A stretch of 38,088 nt of DNA from Pseudomonas sp. SLFW (GCF_009905615.1 NZ_JAAAKW010000034.1:1-38088), one strand, 5' to 3'; numbered from the stretch's first letter, positions 1 to 7,973 are shown. Translations and numbers: made by a program. The notes: a model not told the origin generated them from the sequence alone.

Positions 1-1329
1 GGCCGCCCCCTGGGCGCAGGGATCGTGCTCTTCAGCAGCCTTGATGACTGGGGCGCCCCCAGCCGGCACGAAGCACCGCTCCTGCCGTGACGGCAGCCTG
101 ACCAGGCCGCACCAGCCGCCCTTGCTCTCCCCCGCCACACTCCCCAGCAACTCAATAAACGAAGCCTGCAACAACGTAGGCCGCCAATCGGTGCGGCGGG
201 TCAGTGCAATGGTGCGCCAGAAGCCTTGTCCGGGGGAGCCGATTTCCACCAGTTGTCCCACCTGACTTTCCAGCCGAAACTGGTCTCGGGACATGAGGGT
301 GAGCCAGTCGCCTTCCATCATGAGGCCGCGCTTGATGGTCAGCGATCCGCATTGCACGCGGAGCACCGGTGGGGTCTGGCCGCGCACCTGAAACATGCGT
401 TCCCAGCTCACGCGCATGGGGGTGCCGGGCGCGGGCATGACCCAGTGGTGGTTCAGCAGGTCGGCGGTGTCCAGCGCGGTTTTTCCGTGCAGGGGATGCC
501 CGGCGCGGCCGACGATGACCAGTTCGTCGTCGAACAGTGCCTGTTGGACGACGTCCTGTTCGGGCACGGATTCGCGTTGGGAGCCGATCAACAGATCCAC
601 GTCGCCCTGGCGCAAGTGCGTCAGCAGTTCGGCATACGGGCCTTCGAGGATGTCGACGGACGCGGCCGGCCAGCGGGTGCAGAACTCGGCGAGCACTTTG
701 GGCAGAAACCACGCCCGCGCTACAGGCAGTACGCCGATGTGCAAAGTGCCGCCCAGCCCTTCGTCCCGGGTGGAGAGTTCGTCGATCCCGGCACGCAGTT
801 CTGCCAGCATTAGTCGGACAAAATGCACCAGCCGTTCGGCGGGCACGGTGGCGCGTATCGCTCGTCCGGAGCGTTCCAGCAACGGGATGTCGATGATGTC
901 CTGCAATTCGCGCATCGCCCGGTGCAACGACGGCTGCGACAGGCCCAGTTCGCTCGCCGCACGGGTGTAGCTGCCCACGCCCACCACCGACACCAGCGCC
1001 CGCAGCTGGCTCATGGTCACCCGCTGCTCAAGCCGTGGCAGCGTCGGCATGCCGTGGCTGCGGCGAATGTGCGCGACACCCCGGGCCAGAAAGGCCAGCG
1101 CTCGCTCGGTGCGGGGCACGAACTGGCTGCCTGCGGCGGTGATGGTCACGCCTCCCGAGCGACGCTCGAACAGGCGGGCATCCAGCAGACGCTCGATGCG
1201 GGAGATCGCCTGCGCCAATGCCGGCTGCGACAGGTTCACGGTTCTCGCCGCCAGGCTGATGTTGCAGGCCTGCGCGACTTCCAGCAGCGCGCCAAGGTGA
1301 CGAAGATTGAATGACCAGACCTGATCCAT
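1..1329 (-). CDS. LysR-family regulator with two HTH domains (partial, runs off left edge)
   Basis: The frame is open from an ATG at 1329-1327 to base 1, giving 443 codons without a stop, so the C-terminus lies outside the window. Residues about 7-75 form a standard LysR winged HTH (NLRHLGALLEVAQ, LSQPALAQAISRIE). A second, complete HTH follows at about 107-170 (MSQLRALVSVV, LSQPSLHRAMRELQ). The LysR effector-binding domain starts at about residue 193 (GGTLHIGVLPV) and includes DVDLLIGSQRE. A usual LysR protein has one HTH and about 300 residues. It is divergent from the catabolic operon starting at 1493, with 163 bases between starts, the typical arrangement for a regulator of that operon. 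The inducer would then be a pathway intermediate (inference). The start is the first ATG before the first HTH. Confidence 0.88.
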   Translation of the reverse strand, partial: MDQVWSFNLRHLGALLEVAQACNISLAARTVNLSQPALAQAISRIERLLDARLFERRSGGVTITAAGSQFVPRTERALAFLARGVAHIRRSHGMPTLPRLEQRVTMSQLRALVSVVGVGSYTRAASELGLSQPSLHRAMRELQDIIDIPLLERSGRAIRATVPAERLVHFVRLMLAELRAGIDELSTRDEGLGGTLHIGVLPVARAWFLPKVLAEFCTRWPAASVDILEGPYAELLTHLRQGDVDLLIGSQRESVPEQDVVQQALFDDELVIVGRAGHPLHGKTALDTADLLNHHWVMPAPGTPMRVSWERMFQVRGQTPPVLRVQCGSLTIKRGLMMEGDWLTLMSRDQFRLESQVGQLVEIGSPGQGFWRTIALTRRTDWRPTLLQASFIELLGSVAGESKGGWCGLVRLPSRQERCFVPAGGAPVIKAAEEHDPCAQGAA

Positions 1330-1492
1330 TTTTCTGTTCTTTAGCCAAAACCAATGGCCGGAGCGTAATTCGAATTTCCCCTGTCGTATACATCCATGGA
1401 TAGTTGCTCGGGAGCGGATACGTTAGCGAACGACAAAAAATTCAATTCAATAGCTAATCCGAATACCCGTCATTTCAAGAGTCGAGGCACTT

Positions 1493-2350
1493 GTGAAGCT
1501 GCTTGATACCCACACCCACGTCATTTCCCCCGACAGCGCCCGTTACCCCACCGATCCCATCGGCGGCCACCAATCGGAATGGTCCCGTGCCCGTCCGGTC
1601 GATGCCGAGGGCCTGCTGCGCGCCATGGACGCTGCCGACATCGAACAGGCCGTGGTGGTCCAGGCCTCGACGGTCTACGGCCACGACAACCGCTACGTCA
1701 CTGAAACCGTGCGTGCCCATCGCGATCGTCTGGTGGGGGTGTACTCGCTGGATGCGCTGGCCACCGATGCCGTCGACAAGATCGCTTACTGGCAAGATCA
1801 GGGCCTGTCGGGCTTCCGCCTGTTCACCACCGGCAGCACCATGCCGGGTCAGGGCGACTGGCTGGGGCACGCCGATTCCTATCCGGCGTGGGCGTATGCC
1901 GAAGCCCACGGCATTCCGGTCTGCCTGCAAATGACCATGGAAGGCATACCCGCCCTGCGCAGCCTGCTCGAACGTTTCCCGAAGGCCATCGTGTTGCTCG
2001 ATCACTGCGCCCGGCCGGTGCTGAACGAAGGCGCGCCCTACGCAGCGTCCAAGGCGCTGCTCGACCTGGCGACCTTCCCCGGCGTGCACCTGAAACTTAC
2101 CAACCGCACGCTTGCGGCGTCGGCGGAAGGCCAATCCACCCCCGTCGACTTCCTGCGCACGATCATTGCCGCCTTCGGCGCGGATCACATCGCCTGGGGT
2201 TCGAACTTCCCCGCCGCTGCTGGCACGCTGGCAGAACTGGCCGACACCGCCCGCTCCGTTCTGGGCGAGCTGTCATCCAACGAGCAACAGGCCATCGCCA
2301 GCGGAACCGCGCGACGCCTGTACCCGTTTCAGTCGTCGGGAGCTCGCTGA
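1493..2350 (+). CDS. Amidohydrolase family protein, pyrone-dicarboxylate lactonase-like
   Basis: 285 aa from a GTG start, with GAGG about 8 bases upstream. It belongs to the amidohydrolase-2 group (TIM barrel) that contains LigI, which opens 2-pyrone-4,6-dicarboxylate to 4-oxalomesaconate, and sulfomuconolactone hydrolase. The N-terminal metal/active-site motif DTHTH is at residues 5-9, a strand-6 type histidine sits in LLDHCARP (169-174), and WGSNFP is at 235-240. The last motif normally reads GSDWP, so the usual barrel-end Asp is Asn238 here. It is the first gene of the operon and its stop overlaps the next start (TGATG at 2348-2352). The link to pyrone chemistry rests on the downstream GalB- and GalC-like genes. 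The exact substrate is not shown, and another lactone or a decarboxylation is possible. Confidence 0.75.
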   Translation: MKLLDTHTHVISPDSARYPTDPIGGHQSEWSRARPVDAEGLLRAMDAADIEQAVVVQASTVYGHDNRYVTETVRAHRDRLVGVYSLDALATDAVDKIAYWQDQGLSGFRLFTTGSTMPGQGDWLGHADSYPAWAYAEAHGIPVCLQMTMEGIPALRSLLERFPKAIVLLDHCARPVLNEGAPYAASKALLDLATFPGVHLKLTNRTLAASAEGQSTPVDFLRTIIAAFGADHIAWGSNFPAAAGTLAELADTARSVLGELSSNEQQAIASGTARRLYPFQSSGAR

Positions 2351-3258
2351 TGAAGCCCGTTGCGAGTCTGCGCACCGTCCTCGGTCGCTACCGCCACACC
2401 GAGGCACTGCATGCCAAGACGCTGACTGACCCTGCGGTGAATCTGGATTTCCAGGATTTTCCGGTGGTGCACAAAGCGTTCGCGCCGATGGTTCGCGATC
2501 AGGCGTATGACCTTTGCGAACTGGCCGTGGTGACGGCGCTGCAAGCCATTGCTTACGGCCGTCCGGTGGTCCTGCTGCCCGCGGTGGTCGCCTCGCGCTT
2601 TCAGCGTGGTTGCCTGATCGGTTACGGCCCCAACGGCGTGCCCGACGAAGCCGACCTGATCGGCCAGCGCATCGGCGTACGCGCCTACACCCAGACCACC
2701 GGCATGTGGGTGCGCGCCCATCTGGCCGAGGATCACGGGCTGGACATCGCCCGCGTGCACTGGATCACCCACGACCCGGCCCACGTCGAGCAGTACCATA
2801 ACCCGGCCTTCGTCGAGCAGATTCCCGGCACCAAAGGCTCGCTGCAAATGCTCAAGGACGGGGACGTCCAGGCCGCGATCCTCGGCAATGACTTACCCTC
2901 GGGCGAGGAATTCGTGCCCTTGATCAAAGACGCCGCGAACCGCGACCTGGCCTGGTGGCGCAACCATCGTTTCATGCCGATCAACCACCTGGTGGTGGCC
3001 AGTGCGCGAGCTTGCGAAGATCAGCCCGACGCGATCAGGCGCGCCTATGAACTGCTGCGCGAGGCCGATCGCCAGATCCACGGCGTATTGCGCGACACTG
3101 AGCAACCCTGCCCGACGATATTTGGCTTCGATAGCCTGGCAGGGCCGCTGGAATTCACGATCGAAGCCTGTGTGAAACAGGGGCTGTTGCCCCGTCGCCT
3201 GACCTTACAAGAAGTGTTCGCCCCAGCGCGCAAGCTGTTGGGCAGCGACACCGAATAA
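2350..3258 (+). CDS. 4,5-dihydroxyphthalate decarboxylase-like (Pht5-type) protein
   Basis: 302 aa, ATG at 2350 overlapping the upstream stop by one base. The sequence has the features I associate with 4,5-dihydroxyphthalate decarboxylase (Pht5), a family with a periplasmic-binding-protein-like fold often misnamed as ABC substrate-binding protein: LRTVLGRYRHT at 7-17, FAPMVRDQAYDLCELAV at 44-60, VRAYTQTTGMWVRAHL at 110-125, AILGNDLP at 176-183 and PINHLVV at 210-216. There is no signal peptide or lipobox, so it should be cytoplasmic, which suits an enzyme better than a transport receptor. No ABC permease or ATPase is encoded nearby. It is a little shorter than the roughly 330 residues I recall for Pht5. 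By inference it decarboxylates the imported substrate or an intermediate of the pathway; this is unproven. Confidence 0.7.
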   Translation: MKPVASLRTVLGRYRHTEALHAKTLTDPAVNLDFQDFPVVHKAFAPMVRDQAYDLCELAVVTALQAIAYGRPVVLLPAVVASRFQRGCLIGYGPNGVPDEADLIGQRIGVRAYTQTTGMWVRAHLAEDHGLDIARVHWITHDPAHVEQYHNPAFVEQIPGTKGSLQMLKDGDVQAAILGNDLPSGEEFVPLIKDAANRDLAWWRNHRFMPINHLVVASARACEDQPDAIRRAYELLREADRQIHGVLRDTEQPCPTIFGFDSLAGPLEFTIEACVKQGLLPRRLTLQEVFAPARKLLGSDTE

Positions 3259-3298
3259 GCGGCTCCCGGCCGCTTCACCCCTTATCGTGGAGTCCGTC

Positions 3299-4600
3299 AT
3301 GACTCGTATCATTTCACCCGCTGCTGGCGCTGCCGCCCGGCGCAAGACCCGGTTCTACGAGGACCTGACCTTTCAAGTGCTGACCGGCATGGTCTTGGGC
3401 GTCGCCGTCGGCGCCCTCGCCCCCGACATTGGCCAGAGCCTCAAACCCTTGGGCGATGTGTTCATCCGCCTGATCCAGATGGTGGTCGGCCTGATCATCT
3501 TCTGCACCGTCACCCACGGCATCGCCAGTGTCAGAGACCTCGGCAAAGTGGGCAGGATCGCGATCAAAGCCATCGTTTATTTCGAGGTGATCACGACCCT
3601 GGCGCTGGTGATCGGCCTGGTCACCATCAACGTGCTCAAGCCCGGCGTGGGCATGAATATCGACCCGGAGCTGTTGCGCACCGCTGGCGAAGCCGTGCAC
3701 CCCGCTGCGAACATGAGCCTCGGAGAGTTCATGCTCAACCTCGTGCCGAAGACCGCCACCGGCGCGTTTGCCGAAGGTGAAATCCTGCAAATCCTCGTGT
3801 TCTCGGTGCTGTTCGCCTGTGGCCTGGCGTCGTTGGGCGATAAAGCCCAGCCGGTGTTGAACGTCGTGGAAACGGTGTCGCAGGCGCTGTTCTGGGTCAT
3901 TCGCCTGGCGATGAAGCTGGCGCCCATCGCCGCCTTTGGTGCCATCGCCTTCACCGTCGCGAAATTCGGGCTGAAGTCCCTCGTGCCGTTGGCGGCCCTG
4001 GTGGGCGAGTTCTACCTGACCTGCGCGATCTTCTTCCTCATCGTGCTGGCACCGGTGGCTTGGTACGCCGGGTTCAGCCTGCTGAAACTCATGCGCTACA
4101 TCCGCGAGGAGCTGATTCTGGTGATCGGCACCAACTCCTCGGAAAGTGTCTTCCCGCAACTGATCGCCAAGCTCAAGCGGCTGGGCGTGGAGGAATCCGT
4201 GGTCGGCCTGGTATTGCCCACCGGCTACAGCTTCAACCACGACGGCACCTGCCTGTACTTCGCGGCAGTCTCGGTGTTTCTCGCCCAGGCCACCGGCACG
4301 GCATTGGGATGGGAGCAACAACTGTCGCTGCTGTTCGTGTTGCTGGTCACCTCTAAAGGCGGCGCGGGCGTGGCGGGGTCGGCCATTGCGGTGCTGGCCA
4401 TGACCCTGGCCGCCACCCACGCGATTCCCGTGGCCAGCATCGCGCTGATTCTGGGCGTGCATCGCATCCTCGCCTCGGCGTTTGTCTTCACCAACATCGC
4501 CGGTAATTGCGTGGCGACGCTGGTGGTCGGCAAATGGGAAAACGCCATCGACCGACCGCGTCTGCACAGCGAGCTGGATGCGGGCTACCGAGCCGCCTGA
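3299..4600 (+). CDS. Dicarboxylate:cation symporter (DAACS/DctA family)
   Basis: 433 aa inner-membrane transporter of the sodium/proton:dicarboxylate family. ATG at 3299 follows GTGGAG at 3287-3292, which beats the in-frame GTG at 3287. About eight hydrophobic segments are visible. Family signatures are present near the re-entrant loops: IGTNSSESVFPQLIAKLKRL, PTGYSFNHDGTCLYFAA and LLVTSKGGAGVAGSAIAVLA. The DctA-type signature usually has Leu where this one has His (SFNHDGT), a possible substrate-specificity change. It lies 40 bases after the Pht5-like gene in the same operon, so it most likely imports the anionic carboxylated substrate of the pathway. C4-dicarboxylates are the family default but are less likely in this context. 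Confidence 0.9.
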   Translation: MTRIISPAAGAAARRKTRFYEDLTFQVLTGMVLGVAVGALAPDIGQSLKPLGDVFIRLIQMVVGLIIFCTVTHGIASVRDLGKVGRIAIKAIVYFEVITTLALVIGLVTINVLKPGVGMNIDPELLRTAGEAVHPAANMSLGEFMLNLVPKTATGAFAEGEILQILVFSVLFACGLASLGDKAQPVLNVVETVSQALFWVIRLAMKLAPIAAFGAIAFTVAKFGLKSLVPLAALVGEFYLTCAIFFLIVLAPVAWYAGFSLLKLMRYIREELILVIGTNSSESVFPQLIAKLKRLGVEESVVGLVLPTGYSFNHDGTCLYFAAVSVFLAQATGTALGWEQQLSLLFVLLVTSKGGAGVAGSAIAVLAMTLAATHAIPVASIALILGVHRILASAFVFTNIAGNCVATLVVGKWENAIDRPRLHSELDAGYRAA

Positions 4601-4694
4601 CACCCGTCCCACCACAACAAAAACAATAACCACCACCGGATTGCGGGGGCGCAAGAGAGACGCGCACCCGACATTCGGCGAGGACACACGACTC

Positions 4695-6119
4695 ATGAAA
4701 ACAAAAACAACACAGATGCTGGCCCTTGGGGTCATGGTTTCGATGGCCCATGGCGTTGCACTGGCGGCCCCGTTGCCCGGTGCGGACAACCCTGGTTCGA
4801 CCCGCCTGCCGGGCACGCCCGACGCGAGCGTCAGCGAATCCCCCGCCTCCACCGACGCCCCGCAAACCCGGCCCACGGGCATTGCGGGGGCACTCCGGGA
4901 CCTGGCCGACCGAGGCATCTTTTTGCGCGCCAATCTGATCAACCAGTACGCCCGCAACACCACGGGCGCGGTTGCACAGGGCCACAGCAACGTCGGCCAG
5001 TTCAACCTTGGCGCAGACCTGAACCTGGACAAGCTGATCGGCACCACCGGCAGCAGCTTCCACTTCACGGTCTACAAGGATTACGGCTACGGGCTCAACC
5101 ACGACATCACCGGCACGTTTCCCAAGCAGCAGCACATCTACAAAAACGAGTTTCCGCGCTGGCACTTGGGCACCTTTGCCTTCGAGCAGAAGCTGCTGGA
5201 CGACCGGCTCGACATCATCCTCGGGCGGCTGGGCACCACCAGCTACTACGCCAAGCTGAGCACCAACTGCCAGTTCCAGGCAGGCAACACCTGTGGCGTA
5301 CCCCGGCTCATTAACTCCGAAGCAGGTTACAGCCTGCTGCCATCGGCGACCTGGGGCATCAACGCCCGCTACCGCACGACGCCCAACACCTACGTCGAAA
5401 CCGGGGTCTACGAGGTCAACCCGACCACCTCCGCCAGCAACGGCATGGACTTCTCGATTGGCGAGGCCAACGGCGTGACGATTCCGCTGGAATGGGGCTG
5501 GGTGGAGAAAGGCAATTTCGAGGTCAAGGTCGGCGGGTACGTCAGCACCGCGCCGCGCCCGGACACTTACTACAACACCGCAGGCCGCTCCCTCGGACGT
5601 TTCGGGGGCACCGCCGAAACGGTCAATCAGGAACGCAAGGGCGTTTACCTGTTGGGGGACAAAGTGATCTGGCGACCGGACCCGAAATCCTCCCGCAACC
5701 TCACGGTGTTCGGCGGCGTCGTGCAGCAACTGGAAGACGAGGAAATCATGAAGCAGCAGTTCCTCGGCGGCTTCGTGCTCACCGGCCCGACCGCGTCCCG
5801 ACCCCAGGACACCATCGGGTTGTCGGCCTCGATGTTCAACCTCACCGACAAGGAGCGGGATTTCCTGCACGACTCTCGCGTCCGCGCCGGTGGCCACGGC
5901 AGCAACAACCCCCACGAATACTCGTTCGAACTCAACTACGGCTGGCACGTGATCCCCGGCGTGATCCTCATGCCCAACGTGCAATACATCATGAACCCGG
6001 ACAACTCCGGCATCCCCAAAACCGCCACGCTGCCCAAGAACATGCTGGCATACGGGCTCAACGTTCAGTTGAGTTTCGGCGGCATGTTCGGCCTCGCTTC
6101 GCCGTCCGGCGGCGACTGA
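4695..6119 (+). CDS. OprB-like outer-membrane porin
   Basis: 474 aa from ATG 4695, with GCGAGGA about ten bases upstream. A signal peptide is clear: MKTKTT, a hydrophobic core, then ALA|AP near residue 25. The mature protein resembles the carbohydrate-selective porin OprB family: after a Pro/Thr/Ser-rich linker (about 26-60), GIFLRANLINQYARNTTG, GADLNLDKLIG and FHFTVYKDYGYGLN, with alternating beta-strands to a terminal LNVQLSFGGMFG. Two cysteines in NCQFQAGNTCG could form an external-loop disulfide. Within the operon it would be the outer-membrane entry route for the substrate taken in by the symporter, a role parallel to GalP in P. putida (inference). It is followed by a terminator-like hairpin before the next gene. 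Confidence 0.85.
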   Translation: MKTKTTQMLALGVMVSMAHGVALAAPLPGADNPGSTRLPGTPDASVSESPASTDAPQTRPTGIAGALRDLADRGIFLRANLINQYARNTTGAVAQGHSNVGQFNLGADLNLDKLIGTTGSSFHFTVYKDYGYGLNHDITGTFPKQQHIYKNEFPRWHLGTFAFEQKLLDDRLDIILGRLGTTSYYAKLSTNCQFQAGNTCGVPRLINSEAGYSLLPSATWGINARYRTTPNTYVETGVYEVNPTTSASNGMDFSIGEANGVTIPLEWGWVEKGNFEVKVGGYVSTAPRPDTYYNTAGRSLGRFGGTAETVNQERKGVYLLGDKVIWRPDPKSSRNLTVFGGVVQQLEDEEIMKQQFLGGFVLTGPTASRPQDTIGLSASMFNLTDKERDFLHDSRVRAGGHGSNNPHEYSFELNYGWHVIPGVILMPNVQYIMNPDNSGIPKTATLPKNMLAYGLNVQLSFGGMFGLASPSGGD

Positions 6120-6133
6120 GCGTGATGACTGAC

Positions 6134-6167
6134 ACGGGGTTCGACTGCGGCCCCCGTCCCTTTTTTT
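6134..6167 (+). terminator. Intrinsic-terminator-like hairpin inside the catabolic operon
   Basis: Stem ACGGGG (6134-6139) pairs with CCCCGT (6152-6157) across a 12-base loop, followed by CCC and seven T residues (6161-6167). It lies 15 bases after the porin stop and 22 bases before the GalB-like start. It could act as a leaky terminator that lowers expression of the two downstream enzymes relative to the transport genes. Confidence 0.6.
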
Positions 6168-6189
6168 GCAAGCAAGAGGATCGTCCAAC

Positions 6190-6924
6190 ATGAGCGCACC
6201 CACCAAAACCGCGCTGGTCGTCAGCGCCCACTCCGCCGATTTCGTCTGGCGCGCGGGCGGCGCCATTGCCCTGCACACCCTTCAGGGGTACGCCGTGCAC
6301 ATCGTCTGCCTGTCCTTCGGCGAGCGCGGTGAATCCGCCAAGCTCTGGCGCAAGGGCGAGATGAACGAAGAGAAAGTCAAAGCCGCCCGGCGCCAGGAAG
6401 CCCAGGCCGCAGCTGATGTGCTTGGCGCGAGCGTGGAGTTCTTCGACATGGGCGACTACCCGATGCGGGCGGACAAAGAGACGCTGTTTCGCCTCGCGAA
6501 CGTGTTTCGTCGCGTCCAGCCCGAGTTCGTCCTCAGTCACTCGCCCAAAGACCCGTACAACTACGACCATCCGCTGGCCATGAACCTGACCCAGGAGGCG
6601 CGCATCATCGCCCAGGCCGAAGGCTACCGGCCAGGGGAGAAAATCGTCGGTGCGCCACCGGTGTACAGCTTCGAACCCCATCAGCCGGAACAGAGCGAGT
6701 GGCGTCCGGACGTGCTGCTCGACATCACTCAGGTCTGGGACAAGAAATACGCCGCGATCCAGTGCATGGCCGGTCAGGAACACCTCTGGGAGTACTACAC
6801 CCGCGTGGCGCTGCAACGGGGCGTGCAGGCCAAACGCAACGTCGGTATCACCTCCAGTCGCGACATCGTCTACGCCGAGGGTTACCAAAGTGTCTTCCCG
6901 CGCGTCACGGAGAACCTGTCATGA
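6190..6924 (+). CDS. galB: PIG-L family hydrolase/hydratase, GalB-like (4-oxalomesaconate hydratase candidate)
   Basis: 244 aa, ATG at 6190 after AGAGGA (6175-6180). The fold is that of PIG-L/LmbE zinc enzymes. The usual AHPDD is replaced by AHSAD at 13-17, followed by FVWRAGG, and the second metal motif is YDHPLA at 125-130. I recall the HSADFVWRAGG variant from GalB, the zinc-dependent 4-oxalomesaconate hydratase of the P. putida gallate pathway, which hydrates the unsaturated tricarboxylate to 4-carboxy-4-hydroxy-2-oxoadipate. GERGES (45-50) and SHSPKDPYNYDHP support the same group. Its stop overlaps the start of the aldolase gene (ATGA, 6921-6924), so the two are translationally coupled, as expected for consecutive steps. 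The symbol is by resemblance and context. Confidence 0.8.
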   Translation: MSAPTKTALVVSAHSADFVWRAGGAIALHTLQGYAVHIVCLSFGERGESAKLWRKGEMNEEKVKAARRQEAQAAADVLGASVEFFDMGDYPMRADKETLFRLANVFRRVQPEFVLSHSPKDPYNYDHPLAMNLTQEARIIAQAEGYRPGEKIVGAPPVYSFEPHQPEQSEWRPDVLLDITQVWDKKYAAIQCMAGQEHLWEYYTRVALQRGVQAKRNVGITSSRDIVYAEGYQSVFPRVTENLS

Positions 6925-7637
6925 GCCAATGGATCGGCAAGACCGGGGTCGTGGTGCGTCATGTCGAGCGCGCCGACGCCACGTTGATCGATGAGCTGCA
7001 ACGCTTCGGCGTGGCGACCGTGCATGAAGCCCAAGGGCGCAAAGGCCTGTTGTCCACCTCGATCAGCCCGATTCAGTTCGGCACGACCATCAGCGGTTCG
7101 GCGGTCACGGTGCTGGTGTCCCCCGGTGACAACTGGATGTTCCATGTGGCGGTGGAACAGTGCCAACCCGGCGATATCCTGGTGGTCGCGCCCAGCTCGC
7201 CGTGCAGCGACGGCTATTTCGGTGACTTGCTGGCAACGTCCGTCAAGGCCCGGGGCGTGCGTGCGCTGATCATCGACGCGGGGGTGCGCGACACTCAGGC
7301 GCTGCGCGAGATGGGGTTCCCGGTCTGGTCGCGGGCCGTTTGCGCCCAAGGCACCATCAAGGAAACCCTCGGTTCCGTGAACGTGCCGCTGGTGTGCGGC
7401 GATCAGCTGGTCGAGCCCGGCGACGTGGTGGTGGCCGACGACGATGGGGTGGTTGTCGTGCGTCGCGGCGAAATCCAGCGCGTCGTCGAGGCCAGCCGGG
7501 CACGCGCTGACCTGGAAGCACAAAAAACGCTGCGCCTGGCCAGCGGCGAACTGGGCGTGGACATTTACGACATGCGGACACGCCTGGCCGAAAAAGGCTT
7601 GCGCTATGTCAATACTCTGGATGAACTCGACACCTAA
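6921..7637 (+). CDS. galC: 4-carboxy-4-hydroxy-2-oxoadipate aldolase (GalC/LigK, RraA fold)
   Basis: 238 aa, start overlapping the upstream stop by four bases. It belongs to the RraA-like class II aldolases that cleave 4-carboxy-4-hydroxy-2-oxoadipate to pyruvate and oxaloacetate, the last step of the gallate and protocatechuate 4,5-cleavage routes. The family metal/pyruvate site is visible: GDLLATSVKARGVRALI at 101-117, then DAGVRD at 119-124 (Arg123, Asp124). VATVHEAQGRKGLL at 31-44 is also typical of the LigK/ProA group. Related enzymes also have oxaloacetate decarboxylase activity. It is the last gene of the operon, followed by a hairpin at 7649-7670. No GalD/LigU isomerase gene is present in the window. 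Confidence 0.9.
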   Translation: MSQWIGKTGVVVRHVERADATLIDELQRFGVATVHEAQGRKGLLSTSISPIQFGTTISGSAVTVLVSPGDNWMFHVAVEQCQPGDILVVAPSSPCSDGYFGDLLATSVKARGVRALIIDAGVRDTQALREMGFPVWSRAVCAQGTIKETLGSVNVPLVCGDQLVEPGDVVVADDDGVVVVRRGEIQRVVEASRARADLEAQKTLRLASGELGVDIYDMRTRLAEKGLRYVNTLDELDT

Positions 7638-7648
7638 GATCACGCCCC

Positions 7649-7670
7649 GTCAGCGGCCTGCCCCGCTGAC
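7649..7670 (+). terminator. Hairpin after the catabolic operon
   Basis: Perfect 8-bp inverted repeat GTCAGCGG / CCGCTGAC with a 6-base loop, 11 bases after the aldolase stop. There is no T-run after it, so it may stabilise the transcript end rather than be a strong intrinsic terminator. Confidence 0.4.
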
Positions 7671-7838
7671 ATGGCGCATCCCGAAGGGTGTGCGGCGGCC
7701 CCTCCCGCTGCAGGCCCTTCGCGCCATTTTCACCATCAAGGTGAAAGTGCTACCTGATTCCTCGCCTTTATGCAGTAAGCCTCGATCAGCGAAGATGCCG
7801 CCATACCCACTCAGCGCTCGCGTTCCGAGGATTCCCCC

Positions 7839-7973
7839 ATGCACATCACGCCAGACCATCGCCAACCCAATCGCGCCCATCACCTTGCCAACGCCATCGG
7901 TGCGTGGCTCACCCTCGTCTGGGAAATGCAGACGCGCTTTCACTGGAGCGTTCATGGCATGACGCGGCGTTAA
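7839..7973 (+). CDS. Possible small protein, 44 aa, unrecognised
   Basis: ATG at 7839 follows CGAGG ten bases upstream and reads to TAA at 7971. The product starts MHITPDHRQPNRAHHLANAI and continues with a short amphipathic or hydrophobic stretch (GAWLTLVWEMQTRF). It is His- and Arg-rich. I recognise no family. Being this short in a GC-rich gap it may be chance; the ribosome-binding site is the only positive sign. Confidence 0.22.
   Translation: MHITPDHRQPNRAHHLANAIGAWLTLVWEMQTRFHWSVHGMTRR

Noticed and set aside
1888..2349. Long 5' extension of the Pht5-like frame
   Set aside because: It lies wholly inside the amidohydrolase gene in another frame; family similarity begins just after the ATG at 2350.
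3314..5068. Minus-strand open frame of 584 codons opposite the symporter and porin genes
   Set aside because: Composition is low-complexity His/Gln/Arg/Asp-rich, typical of the antisense frame of a GC-rich gene, and the plus-strand genes are clear family members.
4488..6278. Minus-strand open frame of 596 codons opposite the porin gene
   Set aside because: Antisense shadow of the porin; no domain features and it overlaps two genes of the operon.
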